The notes beneath the pieces are model-generated. The model did not search any database. It was given only the letters and a program-made list of their open reading frames with translations, and was not told where the DNA came from. The position numbers were made by a program, and so were the translations under genes. A DNA stretch of 64,000 bases from Leptasterias polaris. Taxonomy: Eukaryota > Echinodermata > Asteroidea > Forcipulatida > Asteriidae. The stretch covers positions 496,001-560,000 of the forward strand of contig JAZGTN010000098.1 in the NCBI GenBank assembly GCA_037783415.1. Reading direction: 5' to 3'. This document shows, piece after piece, positions 47,001-59,000 of this stretch. The stretch's first letter is position 1. The number at the start of each line of letters is the position of its first letter.

Positions 47001-50000
47001 TATAGAATTAGAACATTCAATAACATACCATGATCTAACAATGAGACTGCATCATGACGTTAGCCAGACTTTCAAGGATGTCCGTACAACGTTGGTAAAA
47101 TTGAAAACATAAACATTCACAGATTTGCACATAACTTACATTGTACAAAGATGGTCATGGTGAAAAACTTCCAATGAAATATTGATGCTTAAAATGCCAA
47201 AGTTTTTGAGAAATGATTTAAACAATTAATAGTTTTGATCTCGTGGGACCAAAACCTGATGTTTGAAAACAGTGATAACATTTAAGGCATCTGCTCTGCA
47301 ATGCAAAAGTCTTGGGTTTGATTCCCACCGAGTGATTTGCCTGTGGATTTTTTTTTTACAGAACTCGGGTAAGTACTGAGTATACAGTGCTTGACACACA
47401 TATGTGTAAGGGTAAAAACCAAATTATATTCTTTATCCCTGATAATGTAAGGTTCTTTCTTCACTTTTGTCTTGTGACTTTGATGACCGATTGAAACTTT
47501 CATCGGTTTATATTTCATGTATATGTTGGGTTACCCTAAAAGCAGGTTCTGGTTTTTGAAATTTACCAATATCGTCCGCATGCTTTTACAGTTATTGATA
47601 CATTTAAAAATCCATCCATATTAAAGTTCAGTCATCTAGGGCAGCTATGCGTACAATAAGATTTCTCCGGGTAAATTAATTTTAAATCCGCTTATTTTGG
47701 TATCAGGGAATAAAAACTTCTGCCCGTGGTTTCATATTTATTCAATTTTAATTAAGAAAAACATGGTGTAAATTTAAAATGAGAAGCATGGAAAAAAACA
47801 CAATTAGCAAAATACAAGATAATAATGCTTAGTGATTACAGTTGCTAACTGTTAGTCAGTTTCATATAACACCCAAGTAGATCCTTGCCATTTGATTGGA
47901 GGATTGCAGGTCAAGAGGTGTTCACACAATTTCATGCCTACATCATTAAGCGTGCATTTTGGTACTAATCAGCGTTCATTTTCGTTCCATCTTTTCGTTC
48001 CAGCACTATAGCAAGCTAGACGACCACGCACATGCACGCATAAGCAGGTTGGTCCTGGGATGGTCGTGCGGCTAAAAGCTTGATGCGCGACTATTAACAA
48101 CACAGTTTATCTCGCTGAGGCATCAGTGTCTATTCGCTGAAAACGCTGGCTTCCTTCAGCATTAAACATTTATCATTGAGCGGCCGACTACAAACCGGCC
48201 TTTCACAGCCGTACAAAACAGCCTCGTAGTGGATGCCTGAATACAATCTTGTACATTTTAGTGATTGATTTTTCCCTCCAAATGACAAAGGTTTACCTGT
48301 GTGTTATATAAAACAAATAGTAAATGTTGTTATTTCGTCCAATGTAGAGAATATTTTCATTTATTGAAAGATCGAATGAAATCTTTCATTCCACATTGAA
48401 CTCATAGAAATATTCTCACTGCACTTATAAACAATCATGATTCTTATAATATTCCATGCATTGTACAGCACCTTGTGAGCTTGACCGAAGAAGACAACAA
48501 TCCAGAGGTACATGGGCATAAGTGTCAACCAATGAGGTAGAGGCTCAGCACTAGCAAACGGCCGGCCCTTCACGTACCAATTCACTGCAAACTAATCAGA
48601 CACACCAAATACCAAGATAAAAAACTGGGTCTTTGTCAAAAAAGAGGAAAACTAAGTGCAGGTTGAATATATATATATTTGTTTACATTGAGCCTGGGAC
48701 AATTAATTGATCAGCTTTTGTTGGTTTCCAAAGAGTATGTATTTTATCTGATTCTCTTTCAACAAACACATCAGTCAATCAACTGTGTGAACATTTCTTA
48801 AATTTAGGTGCCCATAATTTTTACAAAAACAGTGAATAGCTCTCAAAGATTTGTCCATGATTTGTACAGTGTATGAATAAATATTTGTGCATTGTTAAAT
48901 CAAATAAAGAACCAAGCTTTGACAGAAATGTTTTCCGCAGGGCATCATTTCAGAGGGAAATATGTTTGAATTTCGAGTTGAACAAAGAAAAATTTACTAA
49001 GCAGGATTTGAACCTGCGGCCTCAGGATTAATATGCCGGCGCTCTACCAACTGAGCTATCTAGTCTTAATATTGGCAGTCTCCCTATTTTGTCAATATCT
49101 TCGTTTGGGGTGCCAGTCAGAAGCCATTCAACCTGTGACTGCCGTATAGCCAGAGATCACAACCAAGTTTATGATACAACCTGGGAAGTAGCAGCAGAGG
49201 GATCACCTTAAGGGGATGCAACTTTTTTTTTCAAATATCAAGTAATAAGTTGTAAGGGAAACTGACTGAGTAAATTTTTTAATATCATGTCAGAAACATT
49301 GGCAATAGTATTAAATAATAAAAAAAACAATCTTTCGGAGGAAAACTAATACCTTTTTCAATTGTTTATCATGTAACATGACTTTAAGAGCACAGAAAGT
49401 GGGATTACAAACTTACTGAAAAAGGAAGAGCCACCAGAGCCATGAAAAAAGCTATGTTGAAATTCAGGAATCCGTTGATGAAGTAGAAATGAAACGGCTC
49501 CACACCTGTCATACAAAACACATCAATTGTAATAAGTTTCGGCAATAAATTCTAGAATTAAGGGGTCATAGAAAATCAAACACAATTTGCAAGTAGCTGC
49601 AATGACTTTCATTGTCTTTTGGACACCTCAGCCGTATTTCATAGAACTGCTCAAAGGCATAGGGCTAGATAGCTCAGTTGGTAGTGCACTGGCACGTCAA
49701 TCTGGAGGTAGCAGGTTCAAATCCCATTCTAGTAACGTTCTCTTTGCTCACCCAGACTTGATTTATATGTAACCAGTTAATTTAGTTTCCCTTGTTGTTT
49801 AATACTTGATACATGTACTTCTACTAAGCAAAAATAAGCAGGACACCAGTCACAGTCAATGTGGTATGGTATTTTGGCTGGTAACACTAAGTCTGGTCAG
49901 CAAAATTGTTTTGTACCTTTAAAAGAAGTCCTTGGAAACTGGGCCCATGTTTTTATCATTGTATTGTAATAATTATGCATTTTGATCATCCTATATAAAT

Positions 50001-53000
50001 AAATCCTGACCCAAAACACTAAAACAGGACTAAGTTAACTAAACTATGACTAACTACCTTTTCTATGTATAGTATGAAATCTTCGTTGAGCAGAAATAGT
50101 AAAATAATTGAATTGGTAAAACTCCATTGCACTCAATGAAGGATATTTTTTTTGTGTGAGAAAATATAAAATTTGCTTTTGAAAACTGCTTACCAACCAA
50201 AATGACCTATGGTATTATTGCAAAAAATAGTTAATGGCCTGACGTTTCAACCCATGCAGTTTCTTTCTCAAAGGACAAAGACAACTCAACACCAGGCAAC
50301 ACAAATAAATAGGTGTACTGGTGTAACGAAAGCAGTTGAGTGGAAAGAAATGAAGAGAGAGACAGGCAGAAAGCACACAGAAAAGCAAGGGATGTAGAAA
50401 GAAGACAGTGGGGGGGGGGGGGGGGGGGGGGTGAGGGTGTAGAGGGAAGAGGCTGGTTTAACCACAAGAAGTTGGAAACACAAAGGACAAAATCAAATGT
50501 GGGAAGTAATTAATTAGTGAATAAGACAAACAAATGATTTTGTTTGATGACTGAGGTTTGGTATTTTTTATCAAGCAACTGATAGGGTGTGTTTCCTTGA
50601 TAACAAACAAAAACATAGGAATGTGGTGGCGTGTCGTGGCCGAGCGGTTAAGAGCACCGAACTCAAGCTCTGGTGTTTCTGTTCAGCAGAGTGTGGGTTC
50701 GAGTCCCGGTCGTGACACTTGTGTCCCTGAGCAAGACACTTCTATAATTGCTTCTCTCCACCCAGGGGTAAAATGGGTACCTGTGAGGGCAGAGATGGTT
50801 CTTGTGATTGATTTAGCCTAGTAGCGCATATATTGCAGCACAGGCTGTATACTCCCCAGGGAGCTGAGATGGTTTAAGGAATGAAATAAATCGCCCAGTG
50901 ACCAGGGGTAATAATATACCTTGTTAGGCGCTTTGAGCATCCCTTGGGGTGGATATGTGCGCATTATAAATGTTGTTATTATTATTATTATTACCATAGT
51001 ACAAACTTACCATATAGATTTGCTCCATGGTCACTAAACACATTGTACAAGATGATGTTGAGAGGTGCAATAACGAGTTTACCAAACATTCTTGAATCAA
51101 TCCAAACCAAAGGAACCTTCAACAAACAAAAGACAATCTCATTCAAGAGAAAACTGAAGTCAAGAGACACAACCTTGAGACCTCACCCAAGCATGAGACC
51201 TCTCACCCAAGCTGTGACATTTGCTTGTGTTTATTTAAGAAACTGATTCAAATCTGGCTACTTGTTTTATAGCGCTCTTCTGAACAAAAACTTGCTGTAC
51301 AATTTCATTTTCTCATCAGAAACTTTTGTGAGAAATGGACATAAAATGATATCACGCTATTCCAAATCCTATTTACACTAAAATTTAACAAAAAATAGTT
51401 TTAGCTACTAATACAGAGCTTGAGTTAATCGTTCAGTTTTGCATTCCTCGTTTCAGCGCCTGTTGAAACAGGGTAAGTTATTGATAGTGCTCTGTGTAAG
51501 ATGGGGAGGGGGAGGCACTAAATTTCCAATTTCCGAAAACTAAAGAACAGGGAACAAATTTCACTTTTCACAAGCTTGTTAAACTCCTTGATTGACCTAT
51601 ATCACCTGATGTCATCATCACACAAATCTTGGTTGCACCACTTTTGTGGCAGGTATACAGTGAAGTGCGTATTTTTAGGCAGTGCAGCATTTACACGCTA
51701 CATAGTACATGTTGACTCCCAGAATGGTGAGCTTGACAGCAGTGGCCAGATGTGACGTTAGTGAAAGGGAACAATACAATTTTTTATTCATGTCTCTTCT
51801 CTTTTAATAGTTCTTACTGTACTTTTAACGTTACATTCAACCTTTCGTTCAATTACCTGTGGGTTCTGTCTATAGTTTTGTTTCCTCTTATCCCAGCCAT
51901 GGGGGACCTACGACTTTGGAAGAAGTAGCCGGGACATGGAGGAGGATGTTTAAAAAACTGTGCCCTGCTAGCCGGGACAGTAGCGGGGACTTGGCCGAGG
52001 TTGTACAATTTTGTTGCCCCGCCCTACTAGTACAATAGCGGGGGCCTTGCCAAGGTTGTTCAATTTTGTTTCATGCCCCAATTGCTGGGGCCGGGATTGT
52101 GTAACTGTTATGTCAAATACCCTGCTTGTAGGGCTGGGATTGTGCGAGGGTTGTGACATTTGCCCCACATGCCGGGGTCGGGATCATGCAGGGGTTGTAA
52201 AATAATGCCCCGCATGCCGTTGCTGGGGTATAGCCAGGGATGTACAAAAAGCAAGTTCCCCGGCCGGCACTATCACGCCTATCCAATTTTACATCCCCGG
52301 CATAGTCCCCGCTAGTCCCGGGTCCCCCCCCCCCCCACCCCGGGGCAGGGACTACAATTGATAATGCATTATTACTTCATAAATGTATCTTTTGTTGTTT
52401 TTGATGTCTTATATGAGGGACCAAAGTGATGAGCTTGCTTAACCTCAATAAATATGGTTAGAAATAAATCAATCAATACTGTAGAATCTTTGCCAATTCA
52501 GGTAATAACATGTTTTGGCAGAGTAGGGTTGATTTTTTATCAAATTCATTTACTAAGAAGTTTTATGAAATGGTTCCGGGTGATTGCTTGATAGTGACAA
52601 TTTTTAAAACTTACTCAGAGTAATAACATAAATAAAAACAGTGCATTTTAGACTTACCAACACGAAGACCAATGCAACCAAGCACCACCTCATAAATGTT
52701 GCAAGTCGTTTTTGTCGTATGAGGATATCAACAGCTATGGGAATACTGCACAACGCAATACAAACACAAGCATTCAATTCTTAGTTATAAACACCTGGGA
52801 CAGTTCATCCATTCTGATTGGTTATCACGCAGCCATGTTTAATTGTGCGATATAAACACGGTAAGGATGAATGTTGAAAGGGTCTGCACACGTTTCGAAA
52901 TGACTCTTTTGAAATGAAAATTAATGGCAATAAAAACTAATGTGGTAAGAAGTAAAAATCTAAATAAACAAACAAATAAACATGGTGAGAGTGTTTAAAC

Positions 53001-56000
53001 ACGACCTGAGGAAATTGAGTCAAAAGAGAGTGCTATCAGATGATTGCGCAAAGCGTGCAAATTTCACGGCACAATTTATTTAAGGAGGTCACATAATTGG
53101 CTTTCGTAAGTTTAAAACTTGTGTGCAATAGTTTGAAACTTAAGCATGCAATAAGTGCACAAGTTCTAGACTTGCAAGAGGAGCTACTTATAGCGCTAGA
53201 AATTCAATGAAGAGTCGAGGCCAGCTGAGGCTAGTCTGTCAGATTTATGTAATGCATAAGTGAAAATTTGTTAATGAGCTTAATTCTGTCATCAGGATTA
53301 AAGTACGTACTCACCCTAAGGCTCCAGCAAATGGCCATCCAACCAATGCACTGACTGCTGTACCTAATATTGCAACCTGTAAGAAGAAGAAAAGTGTTTA
53401 CACTTCTACAGAGCATGTTAGAGTTTACAATGAAATAACTAGATTGATGAACCTCCCGCTTCGTCAGCTTCATTGGATTCTTTGAAGTTGAACTGTAGAC
53501 AAACTGGCTGCAGTTTGCTAAGCTCTGGCTGCTGTTTCCTAAGCTCCAATCAATTTTTAACCAATTACAACGACCTCTTTAAAGTAATGATTTTAGAGAA
53601 AACCCTTTTGAGACCATGTAGACCTGGACCCAATTTCAGAGCAGTGCTTTTAAAAATTAGCTTTAGCACAATACCTTTTTGCTTTCCAAAAATAAACACA
53701 GTTTACCACAAATGATACCAAACCAATGTACTTTTGAAAAGAATTTCCTGAGGAGATACCTATTTAACTAAAATGTTCACTAAAAGCAGTTCTGGCACCA
53801 GGGTTCTATGATCTTATTCACCCTAAACTTAACTCTCTAGGATCCTACAAAACCCTCTCCAGAAATTAGAGGATAGCGGAGGATTGACGACTGTAGGCCC
53901 CAAAATTTAACAAATGCAAATCACTATCTGGCATTCCAATCTTATCTACGTCCAAACATGTTGGTTTGAAGTAACATAAGTGTAGGGGATTGAAGTGGAT
54001 GTCTGCAATAAGGGAACAACTCATTAAAGAGCAGGAACTTTCATAATTTTGTAATATGTTAATTTTGCATCCGGGATTTAAATGCAAAATTAACATCCTA
54101 AAAAAACGTTGCAGTACCCACTGCTAAACGTACAGGAGTTTTACTGTCTCTAGCCACCGGGCTAGCTCAGTGGTCTAGTGGTAAGACATCTGTTCTGGAA
54201 AATAGCAAAGGTCATGGGTTCTAATCCCACCCATGTGATATGCCTGTGGATTTTTTTCACAAGACTCTTGGAAAGTACTGAACATGGAGTGCTTAATACA
54301 CATTTAGGTAAGGGTAAAAACTAAATAACATTTATAATATGAATACTGAAAACTGACTTACGGGGTAATTGTCCAAGTACCATCCTGCCATAGATACCAT
54401 TGTCATGTACATAGAGAAACTGCTAGGAAGGAAAGCTGTAAAAGAAAATGAGGACTCATTAATGTGTCTGATGTGGTGTTGAACAGCAGGGCGTTTCAGA
54501 CTTCGTAAAGGGAAGCGGATAGATGACTGACACAAGGCAAATGTCCTTTATCTTAATGAAACAACTCAAAGGTTGAGCACAATTACTTTTCAAAAAGTAT
54601 CTTGGCCTAGATCGTGGTGCTACTCCAGCGCACAGCACCTTGTAAACCATTACATGGTGCTATGTAAAGGAATAGGTCTCATACTTCAAAAAGTAGCTCC
54701 ATATATACCTTTCAGGAAAATACCGACTGTTGAAGCGCCTTGAGTGTCACTGAGTGACGGATAGGAGCGCTATATACACCAATTCGACGAAAAAAAAATG
54801 GCAGCGCCCTCTATTGACAAAATTTAACAACTGCGGTGTCGCAAGCTGGAAGCACAGTATAGAGATCAGTGCTTCCAGCTTGCGACACCGCAGTTGTTAA
54901 ATTTTGTCAATAGAGGGCGCTACCAATTTTTTTTCGTCGGATTGGTGTATAAGAAGCCACTATTATTATTATTATTAATACATTCTCCCTTTCAGTGGTC
55001 TGCTGGCCAAATGCCAGTTAAAACACAAGAGGACCAGTCAAAATTCACTCCAAGCAGTCCGGCTGGATAGAAAAGCGTCCCTATTTCATTTGTTCTTTGA
55101 CCCACCTGCACTGGATATAAACATGCCTGTACTGAACAGAGAGAAACATAATGTCAGACGTCCAACGCTTGCTCCAAAATTCTTGCAGACTCCCCTGGGT
55201 ATTAGGTAAAAGAACACAAAGAAAGTTCCTTGTCAGCTAGCATTTAACTCTAACCATGCAGTCATCAGTGGTACCCCAACAACCACCCTGTTGGTCATGG
55301 GATAGATACATCGATGTCAAGAGTGACAAGGCACAAGAGCTATAAAAATGAGGGATCCTGTTGCTGTTTGCGTTGATTGTACTCGATATATCCTGTATAT
55401 TAACTCAGAATGCTGTGCATTTTTGTTTTTAAGTTGAGGATTTGAAAGTTTGCATGGTGGGAATACAATCAAGTAAGGTTTGTGGAACTGTCTCTCTGAG
55501 CTGTGCTTGTTCTTTGAAGAACCAGTGGTTAACAGCACAACGTTTTTATCAGTGTGCTCTGATCGTCTTCAGGAAGATGCTGGACTCTGTGGTTGTATGC
55601 TGCTTAAGTACGGCCGAACCGGTGCTTAACAACTCAACGTTTCAATTTGTGTGTTCTGATCGTCTTCAGGAGAAGTGTTCTTCCAAAGAAAATCAAAGCA
55701 AACTGATTGAAACGTTGAGTTATTAAGAACTGGTTCTTCTCAGAACAACCAAAGCTTATGAGAGTTAATTACATGGTGTCTCATAAACCTCACTTGATGT
55801 TTGTTTCTCCTCCTTTTGAGACGGTGATGGGTAGTGCATGATTGTACTCTTGCCATTACGGGCCTCTCAAAGCACATGAAATTTTAAGTAGTCCTGACCA
55901 AAAAGTTTTTTTTACAGGTAAAATAAACTGATGACTAAATTATGAGAGTAATAACCCCATTCTTACCGATAGAAGTACAGCTCACATAAGGCACAGCACA

Positions 56001-59000
56001 AGCCCAGCACACATCGAGTGAAATAAAATACAAGAATCTGAAATCAAATCAACAGTTTACGTTAATAAAGTTAATAAAAACAAAAATGCACAGCATTCTG
56101 AGTTAATATACAGGATGTATTGAGTACAATAATTCACCAAGTTACCAACTTTTCAAAAAAAATGAACCAAGGGTTTTGAAAGCTGGAGAAAAACTGTTGG
56201 GACAAGGCGTTTGTGAATGGGTTTAAAATGTATGGCGTATGGCTTGCTAAGCCAGCCAAATATTCATTGTGCATTGCTGTCCAATCTTTCAAATTTTTAA
56301 TACCTTTCAAAACTTTCACAAGTTTAACGAGAAGTGCAATTGTTCATCCAACCACACAATGTGTTCTTAAAGACAGAGTTTAAAAGTTTTTAACCCTAGA
56401 TTAAAAGGTGACCAAATTGTTGAATCTTGTTCTACTGTGAAACATTTCTAAATGGTCAAACTTTAGAAAAGACAAAGGAAACCTTTACAAACCTTATTAG
56501 CTGCAAGCAGTTGAGCATGCAGTCTTCCAGGCAATGCATGTAGAAGTATATAGGCATAAGAACGAATCGCATAGGCTGGAGAGTACTCCCATGTCTGAAA
56601 TCCTTGTCCATAAATCATATAATGAGTCTGCAAGAAATACAAACAAAGAAATTTGATTGATTGTTGACACTGCACTTCATTACTGTCCTTGCATCTAACC
56701 TTTCAAATCCGAAGTTTACCACTTAACTCAGTAGACAGTGACACATATTTGATAGTAGGCTAATAAAATGTAACCATTTTCAATAACTAATAATTATCAT
56801 ACAATATGCAATAAGCAGTAGACAACAGATTCAGGTGAAGCGGGGGCTTTAGAAATTAAAAAATAATCTGCATGAACTGACAATTAATTAGGGTTTTTGC
56901 TCCTCCATGAAATATATGATCTCCACTAAGATGGTCTAAACACGGTCAAGTGAAAGTTTGGAAATGCCAAACTTGTTCTTCCTTCTGCACACCTGGATTT
57001 GTATTGACAACTGCTCTAAAATGGTCGAGAAATAAGCCCAGGTTTTTTTATATTTCACAGTACTCGGGAAAGTACTGATTGTATGGGTAAAACCACATAA
57101 TGAAATTGATCCTGAAAAAACAAAAACAAACAAACAAACTCAAACTTACATTCATGTTTAAAACTTCAGCAATTTTCAATTCAATGCTAAGACGTGTAAG
57201 AGAGTCTTTTTTATTTTATTTATTTATTTATTTATTATTATTATATTTTTTTTTGGGGGGGGGAATTGCGCTTTTTTGTTTACTGCATCAAGGCTCTGCC
57301 AATATCAGAATACCAACCTTCAAAAACCTTCTTAAACTTCTCATTGTTCAAGAGGCAGGCCCCAACTTACATCTAAAGGTACCATGAGCAGGCCTGATAC
57401 TTCATGGAGGCCTAGGATGCAAATGCCTCCATGCCCCTGGTCATAGCCTTGGTGCCCATGCAGTAGAAATTTACGTTACCCTCATTGATGTGCCCTTTGC
57501 TATAAAGGAAAATTTGCCCTGCCCTTACAAGATCGAAGTAGCAGACCTGGGCCCAATGTTAAAAATCCTCTCATCATGATCTCAGCTAATAGACCTTATG
57601 CATATGACGTCATTTGAGTAGGGCGCCCTCACCTAGAGGTCAAAAGGAAGATGCTCATTGGCCAGTCTTGTGCGCCGCGCGTACAAATCAGCGCGTTTCC
57701 ATTGTTTCATCATCAGTTTACCTCTAAGATGGCGGCTTGGTGACGTCAATGCATAAGGTCTATACAGCACGGCAATTAGTAACATTTTCTTTTTCATAAA
57801 AACTGTTAACCGGAAGCAAAGCAAAAGGTACGCTAACTTGCTGTTGGTTTCTAGAAGCAGATGAGTGAAAAAGCACACTGTAAAATTTTCTTAATTGTTA
57901 ATTGAAATAATTTTTGACTTACGCATGTTTTTTTCTGCTATAGTAAACAGCTTTACGAAGTTGAGCCCAGCTTGAGCAATGCTTGTTGTATTAGTACCCT
58001 ATACATTTTCTGACTTATTTTTGAATTAATTGATTGATTTATTGATTGATTGGTAGATTGGTTATGTGTACTTAAGTTGGGACAGGCCTATCTAATGTTC
58101 GGAGCTTGGAGAGTTTCTTGGAAAGGCCTGGAATTACACGAAGGCCACAGAAGCTATGGCCTCCGTGTCGTTGGTCTTGGCCTTGGTGCCCCTTCAAAAG
58201 GCTTTTATATTAGTTTACATTTTCCAATGGACGTGTCCTTTACAAAATAAATATTGCCTCGCTCTCTCAAGGATGAAATTCCAGGCTTGTAACACTGACT
58301 TACAGGTTCCCAATAGTTGAATGTCTCATCACAGTCAGATATGTTGCTGAGCAGAGCTGCACAGAAACGAGCAGATATAAGAATCTTGAGGGCTGTGGAG
58401 GCTTGTGGTGTCCAGCAGTACAGACTATCTGGTGGTACCTTGGCTGTACTAAAAAATCAAGAGCAAAGTTTACATGGTGAGTAGCGCTAATGGTGAGGGC
58501 TAGAGAATGTACTCATTCCTCCAAATTACTCCACTCAACAACCAGCTACATGTGTAAGAATTGGTATGCCTGGCACATTGATATTGGTCATTTGTCCTCC
58601 AGACAGAATCATATGCTTCAAAATCATACAACTTTCAAAAGTAAAACATTTGAGGATTTCCTTCAGTTCAGTTGTTAGGTTAGTCTTAAGATCCTCTGAA
58701 AATGGTCCAACCAAACCATGCAAACACATAGTAACATGAAATAGTAATTACAGGTATTTTCATCAGAGTTTTTGTTTTTAAAAGTTTGTTTGTTTGTTTG
58801 TTTTTATTTCCATTCATACTTTCATACATACAGATAAATAATGATCAACGATCAATGCAAATATGTCAAACATTTTTAGAAAACAATACAAAGTAAGTTT
58901 TTGTCAGTAAGGACGGAATACCTGTAAAGTTTCAAGTCAAAAATTTGCGCGTTTTGCGGTATGCTGCGTAATCAGCGCCCGCGCAGACATACGCGATCAC

